This document shows, in pieces, positions 11,735-24,448 of a stretch of DNA of 64,000 bases. Position numbers and translations under genes: made by a program. Positions within the stretch are counted from its first letter, which is position 1, and every line of letters starts with the position of its first letter. The stretch comes from Holothuria scabra. Its lineage: Eukaryota; Echinodermata; Holothuroidea; Aspidochirotida; Holothuriidae. The DNA lies in contig CM074179.1 in NCBI GenBank assembly GCA_037179385.1, positions 74,947,719 to 75,011,718 of the forward strand, written 5' to 3'. The notes below the pieces were generated by a model. That model searched no databases. It was given only the letters and a program-made list of their open reading frames with translations, and had not been told where the DNA came from.

Positions 11735-13290
11735 ATGGAGTTTTACGTCCCCGATTCCAACCAATTAGTTTAAGTCAGGCCGGTCGAGGCGGCGACCCAG
11801 TGGCGTGGCCACGGTGGGGGGCTGGACTCATAGGCATCCCCAGATTTTCGTCAGGCTCCCCAGACTTTTAGCGTCCTGTTACAGTAATGGAGAAAAAATC
11901 AAATCTTTGGAAATAAACTTTTAAGTATTTCCTTCAAAAAAACAGTAAATAAAATGTGCAACAATTAAGAAAACATGGATGAATGTATGTCAAACACATT
12001 TTGCGCGCACGTTTGAAAGCAAGTACTAACTTCAAATGCCTACTTTATCAGATACCGTATATAATCTGCACTGTCATTTATTATATTTCACTTCAAAGAT
12101 GAAACTATCGTCTTGACGACAAACTCGAATGTGACTTTGTTAGGTTTAAACCTTTCTGTCTTTCTGATGACTGGTTGACTAACTGAAAACAAGACAATCA
12201 TACACTCGAGACCATTCGTACACGACCATTCCTATACTTTACCATACACAAAATATGCCGAAAGGGTAAGGTACTGCCGTCGAATAATTCTTCCTTCCAT
12301 CCTTAACAAGAAGTCCTTTGCCGTGAGTCACTCCTGCCCATGACAAGTTCCACTGTAGAACGAATTTTACGAGAAGTCCTCTTTTTACTATTTGACACTG
12401 GCACCCATGTGTTTCCCACATGATCCATACTTTTACTTTTCGGTTTAAATATTTTGAGATATTTACTCGTAGAAACCGGAAAACTTTGTGTCTTTGGACG
12501 TTTGAATGTCAATTGTAAAATCTCTACAAAGACTAAAAATGAGTATTTTGAAATTTTTCATGCTCCCCAAAATGGAAAATCCTAAAACGTACGCCTATAA
12601 TCAGTTCAAAGCTTTGAAAAACATAGTACCATTTTGCATCGAGGAAAATCTGACGCAAAGAAAGTTTCTCAGAGGGGGTCACAGCTACATTTGGTTTTCC
12701 TATTAAAGCTGAAATCCGTTTAAATTTTGCCACATTTGAGATATGCGCTTTCCTGAAGTTTACAATTTTTCCCAAGGGAAAAGAGAGATGCGGGTTCCCT
12801 TTACTCTCATCCCCCAGGCCACAGATTAGAAATGCCCAGATTTTGGGTCCCTAAAAAGTGTATGCATTACTATTTTTCATAATAAGATTGATTTTTATTC
12901 TCATTATTTGAGAAACGGCAGACATGAGATTCGTATTTTAAAGCTGTGTACATTCAGCTTGAAACATGTGGGAAGTGCCGTTTCCGGTCATCTGGAGGGT
13001 TTGTAAAGCCAAAAATTTTCTTGTACGTTCCGGGCCAACTGATGGTGGCGCTCCCCTTAGATAGTCTTGTTACCTAGGCCCCCTAAAATTTCATCCTAGC
13101 TACGCCACTGCCACGGCCTTTTTCCAGTCGTGGCTCAATGGCTTAATTGTTTTCCCTTCTCCCATCGCTTTTGCTGAGCACCAAGAACAATGGTAGTAAG
13201 TTCCGTTTACTAAGTATAACCCGGCCGCGACTCGAACTCCCGACCTCCCGACTGCAAGTCTGATACTCTCACCACTTGACCATGCAGCCG
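11735..13290 (-). mobile_element. tRNA-derived SINE on minus strand, interrupted by a hAT-like element
   Basis: On the minus strand the head near 13290 has a perfect Pol III A box, TGGTCAAGTGG (plus 13272-13282), and a perfect B box, GTTCGAGTC (plus 13229-13237). The spacing and flanks are like a tRNA, but the anticodon stem does not pair. This head is followed by a tRNA-unrelated body containing GAGCCACGACTGGAAAAAGG. The body stops at 13111 where the hAT-like insert ends and seems to resume at 11797-11735 (CCAATTAGTTTAAGTCAGGCC on the plus strand). A second body copy near 28.21-28.31 kb has both parts adjacent, which supports the split. The tail end is approximate. Confidence 0.6.
11798..13110. 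mobile_element. hAT-like non-autonomous element with CAGTGGCGT ends
   Basis: Left end CAGTGGCGTGGCCACGG and reverse-complemented right end CAGTGGCGTAGCTAGGATG share a perfect 9-bp start and 12 of the first 14 bases. The 1.3-kb interior encodes no recognisable transposase. The flanking octamers (CGGCGACC and CCACGGCC) agree at only five positions, so the target duplication is decayed or absent. CAGTGGCG-type ends are typical of hAT-superfamily non-autonomous elements; two other members in this window (44445, 59878) have the same ends. Confidence 0.6.
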
Positions 13291-16200
13291 GCCAAGATGA
13301 AAGAGATTCAAACCCTAAAGGGAAGCAATAAGTGTGCTTCCCTTCACAATATTTTGATCTCATGTAATATTCTTCTTTTCTTTCCGTACATTGTACCAAT
13401 CGTTATCAAATATTGTGTCAAAATAAGTAAATGGAATCCAATACTACGGACTTTTGGCTAATTCGGGACGTTTGGGGGAGGGATTTTGATGCCCAGCAAC
13501 AAATATCAAGACTGGCACAGTTGTCCCAGCAGTTGCAGATTGCAATGATATCAGTGAAGAAACAATCAACAGAAAAGCAGCAACATATCAAACATCTCCA
13601 CATCAGTAGCCTTATAAAATAAGACATTTGGTCCAAAAATGTTTTCAGACCATTTATAGATATTATTATATCTGAAGACACAGGGTATCAGCCAATTTGG
13701 CCAAACCATACTGGTGTGAATCGCTTAAAGAAGGAAGCAGCGTGAATCGCTTAAAGAAAGAATCACCGTTACAAATATTGTCCGAGAGATGCAGGCAAGA
13801 ATGGTTGACCGGCAATAAAGAACATTTCATCAACAACATTCCACATGGATTTACTTGGGCGTTGGTTAGCTTGCTCCACGAGACCCTTCGAGATGGAATA
13901 CATCTGACGTGATCATCTTTAAACCTTTGCCATTGTTTAGAAATTGGTGTAGTTTGACCTATGATATGAACTGTTGCAATTTCGGAAACACCCATTTGAA
14001 CCTTTCCCCTGCCTTAATGGACAAATCAGTCCAGCTTGATTACTTTCCTTGCCAGCCCTGTTCGTTGGAGAAAAAATGTTCAGGAAAACTTAAGGCAAGG
14101 AGAAGAATTAGTGAGAGGTGTGGGTATTACAAATAATAAACAGGCAGTATCAGATGATGTTGTTATTCGCAATGAAGCACTAGCGTCTGACCAGAGAGAA
14201 GAAGGTATACCCTTCTCTTGTTGCATCAAAAGCATGCCGCTCCTTAGCACAAACTGATGTGAATTTGCTTTGAGCCTAAATCAATTTATAGCGATTTTAG
14301 ATGCCAGGAAAAGTGTTTTGCATACTGTAGTTTATAAAATCGAGGTATATTTAAATGCATAAGGTGACAGAAAAACGGGAAGGTTGTTTCTGTGTCAAAC
14401 TTAAAGACTTAACTTAATACCATGAACCCTTCCCTTGTCCTGGTCTTTCTCAAGGAAGGAATGGAAAGTCTATAGAAGTACAGAAATTTCTGATATGACT
14501 CCGGCATTTTCCTGGATACTTATTTGAAATCTGACCCATCTATTCTTGGGAAACTGAAGGTCACACCAACAAGTGTTGATGACGAATGACTCGTCACAAC
14601 TTGCCTACTGTTGGTGTATTTTTGTCGCTTTTGCATACTGTTTGTGCAAAGTGTATTATCTGGGATGTGCAGAACCTTGCCGGTGCATCAAATCGGGGAA
14701 GGATGTTAGAACCCACATTAAAGGCTTTATATATCAGTCGGATGAAGATGATTAGAATGGTCCACTGCTGGACACCATTTCGGTTGGGCTCCAAAATGGA
14801 ACGGTATTGATGTACATGACAATTTAGGTTTTGCTCGGTTATATAGCATGCTCTCCCATGATATACAGTCGGAAAGCAGTCTACTTTTTTCCCATGATGA
14901 AAACATTAATGACCCTTTTTGGTATTTTCTTCTGGCTATGATGGGCCGCAATGTGTAATATGCATCTGAAGTGCTGAAATATGAAAGTCTAATATGTTTA
15001 AAGATGGATACATGTGGCATTGCCATTTCAGCAAAGCAAATGATTATTGGTATTCATGTCCACTAGTGTTGTGCCTTCATACAAAGACAATTTCAAGGGC
15101 AGGGGCGATTGCAAGTAAATGTGAAAAGGAAGGGAAGAAAGGGAAAATAAGGAAAGGAGCATTCAGCTCAACCTTTGACCCCTGTCAAAATACCCCAGCC
15201 TAAATATTACCTTCGAGATGAATGAGTTAAACTGTTACCAGATATACGACTAGTTATGAATAGAGTCACCCATTTTCAAAAGGGAAATGACTCGAGAAAG
15301 TACATCGTGATTTTCCTAAAAGAAATAATACAGTGACTCCTGTCACTGACTGCACCCGAGTAACATTAAAAGTAGGGAATCACTTCACTCTACTACAAAA
15401 TTGGGTGACTCGTCATACCTCTGTTACCACATAGACTGTGTTAAGAATAAGGCTTTTAGGTGATAATTTTTGTTATGTTGGCCCGGTGCTAAAAATTACG
15501 TGCCATTTTGCTACAGACATTTGAAATTTGACCATTGACTCGAGGTCACATCAGAGCAGGGTCCAATGGTGATTAAAATTACTTAATCTGTTAGAGATAT
15601 TCATAAGCAGTAGGTCGATAAAATTTATATTGATTATTATTAAACAAATTATGGTAGAAAAATCTCTCAGTAAACTACTTCTAACCCTTAAATATGAGAT
15701 TGCTGCAAAAAAGTGATCCCACAATTTGTTTGTGCTACCTACCTGGTGGTGTTTAAGGGGGTCCATACGAACTTAGACCTTGGATGTAGTGCCGGTTGAA
15801 GGACCACAGGTATTTACTCTCGGTTTACACAATTTCGCGAGTTCTTCCGATTGCTCGATCAGAGAGACTACGAAACACACCCCAGCAAACAAAGTCAATC
15901 AGAGAGTTGCACTGACTCCGCAACATGCGGGTTAACCGCTACACTAAATTCCCATAGACCAGGCCTGTCGAAGACCATGTCGCGCTGGCTGATTGGCTAA
16001 ATCACAAACTTTAAAGCTTTCAGTTGCACGTGAATTTTGCGGAGGGCTCATAGATTTTTTACAGCATACGGGGTAAGATTTTGAATCAATGGTCCCCTAC
16101 GCGGATATTCGATTACAAATTGTAGTGACATGGAAATACGCTGGTCAACTGTATTTATTTCACTGCATTGTCTGCACTTTTATTGTGTATCAGAGACCGA

Positions 16201-17218
16201 GTAATTCAAACAGCCGGTGACATGATCGTCACGAGTATAAATAAATTTTCTTGATAAGAAAAGTGATATTCAATTTCATTCATGCTATGGGAGCCTAAGT
16301 CCGACGGGTTCTGGACTTGGTGTAGAAACTTTTGGTTAAACGTCTGATAGTATTTTGGGTAAAGGTCCTACACCTGAGGTAATTGGTGACATTTTTTTAG
16401 TCGCCCTTCGGGCTACAGGGGAAGGGTTCTTCACTCGTCCGAGGCTGTTTTCATTCGCAAATGGCGAACGGACGAGGGCTAATTTCGAACACTGCTTGCC
16501 CAATTTTACAGCAACAGAAAACCACAGGCAACAATAAGCGGTCACTGGACCATGTTATCTACAACAATGTTGCTTTTGTCAGTTGTGCAACAAGCTAAGA
16601 CATGATAAAATTGCCCAAGTTTTAAGAGAGTGGATTCTCTAATGTGTTTCAAAGAACTCCCTTGTTCAACATTTTTAAACCATAAATGTTTACGAGTGTT
16701 TGGCAATGCGGTAAATGCTTGTAGATGATGAATCTACGACTAACTAAGGATTCAAAGCAATATATGTACCCCCTCCCTTCATCTTTGTTTTGTCGCTGTA
16801 GGTTTCTTTTCAAATTATGCACCTACTCTAAAACGGTAATAGAAGATTGTGGGTACACCTGTCCAGAACAAATGCCCAGAGCTGAAAGAATTATTTTTTC
16901 AAAACGGGATTACAATTTTGCTGCCATTCTCTCTATGTTTTCACGTACAAAAAAGAACCCTCATTCTCCAAGTTGGAAGGAATTTACATTAACAAAGGTC
17001 AAGTTTTCTTGTCCGCCACTCTAATGTTCTCAAAATTTGGTTGAAGGTTGGATGTAAACGCTATAATCTTTTGTCGTTTACATCAACTAATCATTCGCGT
17101 TACGACACAAATGAAAGACATTGTAATCCAATTCTGTTTTATTCATCCTAGTTTATCGCAATTTTCTTGTCTTACTTTCTTAAATCAATAGATTTAAAAT
17201 AAGTCTAATACTTAAAAA
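13291..17218. other. No gene securely recognised
   Basis: Short open frames occur at 13431-13622 (Gln-rich, DAQQQISRLAQLSQQLQI), 13697-13912 and 13909-14136, with no domain I recognise. A direct duplication of GTGAATCGCTTAAAGAA lies at 13717 and 13743. A self-complementary patch, GTTGATGACG...CGTCACAAC, lies near 14575-14602. I cannot assign function. Confidence 0.45.
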
Positions 17219-17290
17219 TAAATCTTAAAGAATGGAATGAGTGACGAATCGGACGTTTGATTGGTCACTTATTCCACTCTTTTAGATTTA
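17219..17290. repeat. Near-perfect 72-bp palindrome (MITE-like hairpin)
   Basis: The left arm 17219-17250 (TAAATCTTAAAGAATGGAAT, then GAGTGAC) pairs with the right arm 17258-17290 (GTCAC, TTATTCCA, TCTTTTAGATTTA), leaving a loop of about 7 bases and a few mismatches. It is a compact snap-back structure with no coding capacity. Confidence 0.75.
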
Positions 17291-18815
17291 AACTGCAATA
17301 TTTTAAATCTTACGATTCAAGAGGGTACTTTTCCTAGTGAAATTTTACACAAACATCACCTCAAACTAATAAATAATTTGCGTAATCTCAAAAAACTAAT
17401 GATCTCATTTGTCACTTTGTAATTTACGGTACTTTACGGTACTTACACCCAAAAAAAAAAAAAAAAAAAACAGACAAACAGCTGTGTTAATTTTCACGTT
17501 TCGGTTTTCAGGGTTAATTATATGAGGCCATATTTAATAAAACAGTAGGAGACCTTATAGATAACGAATAATATTTGGGAATAATTATTTTGCACGACTA
17601 AAGTGTTACAATTAAGGACCATAAACGAACATGTGCGGCATTATTTGACGGATCACATTTGTTTCGATTCTAACCCGAACAGCGCAATACAGTTTCAAGT
17701 TCCAACAACATCTTTTTCGGTCACGTAATGTTAACAGTTTCCAATACATTTACAAGTCTTACAAAGAAAAGACTGGGGGTTATCCACGAGAAGCTTATGG
17801 AAGCTTATGAGCGTGGATATCCCCATAAAAAAATACATGCTGAATCCAATAAAGCCCCCAAAATGATAATAATAAGAAAAGAAACTAAGGAATGTGAAAC
17901 TTACACGTAACTTTACACTAAAGAAGTCATCCATGAGAAAAAGGATTACTTACGAAGATAACAATAGCGGCTTTGCATAAATAATATATCAAGTTTTGTT
18001 AAACTTCTCTTTTCAACCCTAATACATTTAAAATACTGATTTCAATTTAACCTTTTTTTCCGCACGTGTAGGTTCAATTTGATGGCATCAATCTCTGCTT
18101 CAGATCAAATGCACGAACTGAAACTAAAAATGCTGTCCTGACAAAGATTAACCTTGCTTTCTTCATATCCTTCAAGTTTTAACGTTCAATTTGTCGTCAA
18201 CGAATGAGGTAATTGAAGAATGTGGTTGTAACAGCACACTGACGTAGCCTGAGGGGGTTGTGGGTGGCGAGGGGTGGCAATGCCAGTGACCCTTTAATTG
18301 ATTGAAGACCACTTGCCCCCCTCTCCCCACCGAAAAAAAAAAAAATCCACAAAGATACAATCCGTTTATCACAGTCCAAAAATCAAGTCCCCTTAATAGT
18401 TTTCCTCAGTACATCTATAGACTTACTGTTTGTAAAGAACGGGAATAGGTATAAGTGTAGCTCTATGTAGCCAAACGGATATAATTGCAGCCGATCATAA
18501 TCTTGAAAAGTACTGTCGTCTTCCATTGAGGCGTACCAAAAGACGTAATTTTTTTGAGCCCGTACCATAGTGCAATTCTTCTAAATGGGAATTTCGCATG
18601 ATGTAAAATAAGTGGTACAATGTATGTGACAATTCCATCTGTCCTGCGCACGAAATCGGAGTTTACAGCGACGTAACACATTGAATTAGTACTTGAAGCT
18701 AATATGCGAATTGATTACAGACACTAATCATGTACTGTTATATGTCAGATTGTAGCCCACGAAAATTGAACAGTATTGCAACGAACGAAACCGTCTGACA
18801 CCCTTCGGCTCCACA
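17291..18815. other. No gene recognised; A-tract
   Basis: A run of about 20 A at 17451-17470. Small open frames here have no recognisable motif. Confidence 0.55.
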
Positions 18816-19967
18816 CACTCTTAATAAAAATGGGCAAAATTTGCCCAACTTTTTGACTAACACTGGGCATCTATTCAACAACCTAAACAGTTGGGCAAAA
18901 CTTTAACCAACCAAATTTGGTAAAGTTTGAACCTAACTGTTGGGCAGGAAACTACCCAACTGTTTGGTAAATGAGCATTTAAAACATACCCACTTGTTGG
19001 GCACGTCTTTTATTAAGATGTTGGGCAAATGCATTCACCAACCGTTGGTTAAACGTTAATCATCTTTTCCATAACCGTGGGTGCTTTTTCAACATCAGTT
19101 GGGCATATTCTTTAACCAACTGTTGGGCTAATCCCTAGTGCATTGCCCTAGTGAATGTGGCCATCTATAAATCAGGCTCAGATTATCCGACAGTAAGGCA
19201 TCATGAAGACTTGAAGATTGTGTTGAAATAAATATGAGCACATGGCAAGGAGAGAAGTATCCAATGATAGAATCAAACGATTAGGAAACCGTGATGCTGC
19301 CATAGTAAGCCAAAGGATGTAGGCTAGCCTAGTCTGTAGGCTAATCAAACTCACATTGACACATTACAGAACCCAAACATAGTGTTAGGCTATGTTAGCC
19401 TAGCCTGGATGAGCAGGCGAACGTTTCGGCCATGGCTCAGTAGCAGCACCAGTTTCTTCCTAAATCGTGTTGATTATATCTTCGATATAAACATTAAATA
19501 CTCCACACAACTCCTTGTACTCGTATTTAGCCTCAAACACACTCAAGAACCCTTCAAGCTCCATTCCTCAAGGTAATCTGAGACATTAATCAGCGAGATA
19601 GTTGTCGTTTGATGAGCTGCTAATGACTTTGAACCACTGAGAAATACGTACGTACGCCTGTTCTTAACTTTCACATGTTCATTGTGTGCAATGCTTTTAT
19701 CACATTTACGTATGCGGAACGCGCAAAGTTTATTGCCCAACCAATGAGCAAACAATATGCTAATTAGCAATTAATTACCCAACAAGTAGATAGACCAAAT
19801 ATATGCCCAACCGTTGAGTGTAAGCTTGTTAACAGTTTGCCCAATGATTGGATAGTGGAATAAACGTGAATCGAAGAAACGTTTTTACCATTATATGAGC
19901 AAAGTTTGACCAACATTTAACCAAAGCGTTTTACCCAACGAAAATATTGCCCAGTGTTTTAAGAGTG
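18816..19967. mobile_element. TTGGGC-rich element with CACTCTTAA ends
   Basis: Left end CACTCTTAATAAAAATGGGC; reverse-complemented right end CACTCTTAAAACACTGGGC. The outer 350 bp on the left and 230 bp on the right are packed with TTGGGC/GCCCAA words in both orientations at irregular spacing. The middle (about 19150-19710) lacks them and has no transposase. A possible CA dinucleotide flanks both ends. The layout suggests a non-autonomous DNA element with multiple subterminal motifs, or a foldback-type element. A related end (TTTTTAAGAGTGT) closes a different word cluster at 45.54-45.68 kb. Confidence 0.65.
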
Positions 19968-20155
19968 CAAGTACTCAACTAAGATTACGAGATTACAGAC
20001 AGATAAGTCAGATGAGTAGGAGAAGAATATGCCGCTATATCCTGGATGAAGGATAATTTTGCTGTCAAACCTAAGGGGATATGTCTTTAGTCTCATCTCT
20101 TTACTTCCCCGTCAATGGTCCCTCATATCCTTGATACTACTGTAGCAGCAGTCAG

Positions 20156-20295
20156 GCGCATAGCCTGGATTGTGTCATCGGGGACGGGGTTAGTGTCATG
20201 AGGCACGAAATGAGGGAAGCATAGGGAGAAAAACCGCTATTTTAGGTGTTTTTTGCATTGCAATTTCCGACACACATCCAACCCCCCTGTGGCTA
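20156..20295. repeat. Fragment related to the 3.1-kb MITE
   Basis: Shares GGGAGAAAAACCGCTATTTTAG-like sequence (near 20222-20244) and a CCCCCNGTGGCTATGCC-like terminal phrase with the element at 3099-3333. Confidence 0.45.
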
Positions 20296-21931
20296 TGCCA
20301 TGCACTGGCAGCGGTGGTGCCAGACTGTCAAAACTGGATGGGTTGGGGACAAATAAAGGGCACAGGATAATATTGGGGGCAAAAAGTTTGGGCGCAGCTC
20401 CAAACAAAATACAGATCCAAAAGCGTTCATTAACATTCAGGCTGGAGGTAGGCATGCCCAGGGGGGCAAAACCCAAAAGTTCGGATATATCTCAGTATGA
20501 AAAATTAGATCTGGAGAGGTAGGCCTATATCATTTATTTTTTTCTGTGTACTCAATTCTTAACTGACCTAAATTGGGGAGGGACACAGGCCAAAATCTTG
20601 GGAAGGGGGAAAATAATGCATGCCCGTCTTGGCCCCTCTTCAGCTGCACCAATGGGCGTTAACTCTTTTCATATGGACCAATTTCACCTGGGATTAGGGA
20701 GTGGCTTTTATATGATAGCCCACTTCACTGATATGAGAGAGTTCTGGGGCAAGCAACTGATATGTGGGAGAATATGGGTCAGCTGCCCAATTAATATCCC
20801 TACATGTTAGCTACCCACATGGTGGCCTTGTTCATCTAATATAGTTTTGTTACCTGTGATATGCATTGGTTCCCAATGTCATTGTTCCCCTCATATTTTT
20901 AGGTGTATGCCCAGTAACCATATCTCTACCCAAACCCCTATAATCCCAATGAGTTGATTGGCTGAGGAGCAGTGAGACGGGGGACTGTTGAGACAGGGGA
21001 CCAAAACGAGATGGAATATATGAAAGTAGGACTTATGAGACATGGGAACAATATACCCCATGTGATAAGGTAGAAATATCCAGCCACCTTTTAGTGTATT
21101 GACCACAGTGATTCTTTCATACAGCCAGCAGCACTAACTAGGTATGACACTTAATTCACTATAAACATGTGTTAAATTTGAATCTGATAATTTTTATTCC
21201 TCCTTTTACTGATTGCTCCCAGTCTCAAACAATGATAAGTAGCATAAGACAAGACATGCATAGCTTACTGAAACAGTGATCCAAGCTCAGAGAGTGAGAG
21301 AGTAACATGGCTATTTTGCAAATTGCTTGAACCCCAACTTACTGCTGAACACCTGTCAGATTATGTACCATGGAGGAGGTAGGCCTTTACCTTCCCAGGA
21401 CCATGAAGGACAATGACATCTTGTCTCAGAGAAGCAATTCATAATTTTAAATCCCACCTGTAACCTTACATCACTTATATTAAACACTCAATCTGCATGG
21501 CCTGTCTAGTTGCAGTTTTATGGAGCCCAGCCTACAATCTTGGACAAAACTGTTGGGAAACTTTGCCATAATATTCTTGAATTTCAGTTGAAAGGCTTAC
21601 ATGAATTCCCCTCCCCCGCTCCCCTTTCAATGTTGCGCTGAAAGATTGCATGCCGTGAATATGCTAACTGTGGTCAACATTGCGAAGGAGAGCGGGGTGT
21701 CCCAAGGAGTTTTGTCCAAGATTGTAGGTCTCTAACCCCCCCCCCCCCTTAAAAATGTTCTCTAGCTTCCCCCAAGAACTTAGTAATTCCACAGTATTGG
21801 TTAAGAAGTAATTGTGATCAGATTCATACTGTACTCAATTCCCTGCTGCTATAGCCCCCAGTCCCCAAAACTAAGTTGTCCCTGAAAACATGTGCATAGG
21901 CTTAGCCTGCCCTAAACTGGATTATATATTT
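20296..21931. other. No gene recognised
   Basis: Short open frames only. A C-tract at 21738-21749. Nothing assigned. Confidence 0.55.
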
Positions 21932-22453
21932 TGTTACGAGACCACATATGATGTAATGGCCTAATAATAGCCAACTTGTGGTTATGGGTTACTGAGCTCA
22001 GAACGTTCGCTGTTTGTTTTGTACGAGATCAAACGAGGCGTTTCCATAAGAGTAAGTTACAGACTTTTCTGGAAGAAGTACCAGGCATATAAAAGGTCAT
22101 GCAAAAAGTGTGACAGGGAGAGAAGTGAACAGAAGATAAACAGAGAATACAGAGACCAGACGCCTGCTTCGCCGCTTAACGCTGTAAGTGTGTCGCCATT
22201 TACCGATCACTATAGTCTTCATCCTGCCTACGCGGAACCGAGTCCTACGCTGTGCTGCTGTACAATCGACGCTAACAACACTACCCCTTAAACAAAGAGT
22301 GATACCTTAAGCTATAAAAGATTGTACGTAGATTTAAGATTAATTGTTGTAAATTTAAGGAAGTAAGAGGTGAATAATAATTAAGTTGTTGATTTAAATT
22401 TTGTTCTGTGGTTTTTTGCTGTTATTGGTTTGAATTGGGACCAAGCCGTAACA
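21932..22453. mobile_element. Solo LTR (522 bp) with 4-bp target-site duplication
   Basis: The block starts TGTTACG and ends CGTAACA, a perfect 7-bp inverted terminal repeat with the TG...CA termini of retrotransposon LTRs. ATTT lies directly outside on both sides (21928-21931 and 22454-22457), a 4-bp duplication. Inside is a TATA-like ATATAAAAG near 22089 and a CTATAAAAG near 22311, plus AT-rich sequence near the 3' part. There is no gag-pol sequence next to it and no second LTR in the window, so I read it as a solo LTR left by LTR-LTR recombination, probably of a Ty3/Gypsy-type element. The 90-codon open frame inside (22019-22291) is not taken as a gene. Confidence 0.75.
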
Positions 22454-23029
22454 ATTTAATCAGTAATTTCCATTTAAATCTTAAACTTAGTGAAAAGAGA
22501 TTCTCACTTTAGGATTGATGTTAAGTTTAAGGAAATAATATTGTCGAATTCTTTCTAGGAAAAGTGCAAGGGCAGTATAGCGCACGACAACCACCAGCGC
22601 AAGCATATGGCTTCGGCGTTGACAGATTAGTCATAGTTTAAAATATGCGGCGACTTTTTTGAAATATGCGCACCCACTTCTATGAGATTCTCGCTGTACA
22701 TAGGTCCATAGCCATAGTGCAGTAAATGTACCTTACGGACGTTACAATACTTGTTACTTCTAGCTGGTTTGTAAAAATTGCAGGAACAACCTATTGTAGT
22801 TCACACAACATGACACGTGTGTAGAATAGCTAGCACAGGGGCTGAGATGGGTACCCTACCGATTAATAAAAAATTGGTTATGGAATAAATTGTGTTCATA
22901 TTCAGCTCACCATATAAATGTATTTATTGGCTGTGAAAGCTACAAACGTGTAGAGGTTAAAGTCAAGAGCAGCTCCTCCAAAAATATTTTGAAACAACAG
23001 CTTAACATGACAATTTTCTTCTTATTTCT

Positions 23030-23190
23030 CTCAGAAGTATCTTTCATCATATTTTCAGACTTCAGTATTGCATATTCAGGGTAAATCAAGCAGTAAATCA
23101 CACATTTGAAGGGAAACATTGTTGTCACATGACTCCAACTGTGAAACAGCAAAGTCTACTACATTACTTCAAGTTGGGGTGAGTGCTTTT
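23030..23190 (+). repeat. Dispersed repeat copy (shared with 33.75 kb and 36.69 kb)
   Basis: Contains the ordered phrases AGTATTGCATATTC, GGTAAATCAAGCAG, ACACATTTGAAG, GTCACATGACTC and ACTTCAAGTTGGGGTGAG. The same order appears at 36.70-36.84 kb, and part of it in reverse complement at 33.75-33.88 kb. Confidence 0.65.
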
Positions 23191-23939
23191 GCCTCTTAAT
23201 TCTTAAAAGAAGATCACATCAAGTTTTGATATGTTAATTTGACACGTATTCTCAACATTTCAGTGAAATTTGCATTGAAAAACAATGAGAAATGAGAAAT
23301 CATTCCTTGTCAAAGTTAGGAAGTGATAATTAACCTCTGCTGCCCTAAAGCCTACTTTGGAACACAAATCTATCGACTTCTTTTTACCGATATTTTAAGA
23401 AATACATGTCCGATTTGAATGGAAGTTTCATTATATTGTGTAGATTTGGTTCCTCTTTCACTTATGTAAATTAAATTTCTGCCTATACTCTTCCCCTTTA
23501 AGAGTCTGGTACCTGCTACTTAATGTGGTAATGAAATAAATGGAAAAAGGTCACACAAGTTTCTATTGTCTATTTCCAATTATTTTATTTGATATGGAGA
23601 GAAACCACTGGGTTTAAGGCCGACCTGAACCGTGGTCTTCAGAAGCAGGAGAACAGTAAATGCTAAAAAGAGGAGTTTTCCAACTGTTAAGATGTTACAA
23701 CTGAGATACACTCCTGTTTTAGTAAATCGAAAAAAGTCTTTATCTTAAATAACCCTCATAACAAAAATGGCGGGGCGATGGGCACTGTTTAACAAGAAAT
23801 TTCCTAACTGATCCCTAACCCTTACTAAGATACAAAGAATACAATCGATACAATGGAATGGCAACATCCAACCAAGAATCACCTTGTTAGACAGTGCACA
23901 TCTACCAAAAATGGCCAGGGCAATTTCTAAAAAGAGCAT

Positions 23940-24135
23940 GTTACACGAATAGTTAGTAAGATGGGATTTAACGACACACCAACACATATGAGTGACATAG
24001 TGTCAGTCAACTCGATGAACAGTTCAAACTTTAAATTTATTTTCATGTATGGTTAAAGCCAGATTTGGTGTCCCTTCAGTCGCCTCCTACGACAGGCGGG
24101 AAATACCATGGGTATATACAACAACCCATAGGGAG
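23940..24135 (+). repeat. SINE-like repeat with CCTACGACAGGC core
   Basis: Shares TTAACGACACACCA, TAGTGTCAGT, AGTTCAAA, and AGTCGCCTCCTACGACAGGC followed by GGGAAATACC with the copy at 37.15-37.30 kb. The CTACGACAGGC...GGG phrase resembles conserved tail cores of invertebrate SINEs; no A/B boxes were found upstream, so the copy may be 5'-truncated. Confidence 0.5.
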
Positions 24136-24448
24136 ATAGAAAGATGTATTGGATAGAGGGCACTCTTCAAACTGAACTTTGTTGTTTGCTCCCTGGGAAA
24201 TGCACTTTTGAGTGTACTTATGTATAACATTTTGAGCCTTGTAAGTTCTTTCAAACACTATTTTTTAACCCACAAAATAAACCCACAACTACACTCAAGA
24301 GCCTGTATTCCCAAATACATGAATGAACATTAAAGTAGAGGGCGCTGTTTAGCAGTCTACATTTTTTACTTGAGCAATGCTCAAGAGCTATGAACATTCT
24401 GAACATCCCTGCCAAAATTCATGTCAATCGGAGTTTCAGAATTGCAAG

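Noticed and set aside
11798..13110. 8-bp TSD for the CAGTGGCGT element
   Set aside because: Flanking octamers agree at only five of eight positions, so a TSD cannot be claimed.
13200..13290. Functional tRNA gene on the minus strand
   Set aside because: A and B boxes are perfect but the anticodon stem does not pair and the sequence continues into a repeated non-tRNA body, as in a SINE.
13666..13995. 109-codon minus-strand open frame
   Set aside because: No recognisable domain and overlapping plus-strand frames of similar length; not enough to call a gene.
22019..22291. 90-codon open frame as a small gene
   Set aside because: It lies wholly inside the solo LTR and has no motif.
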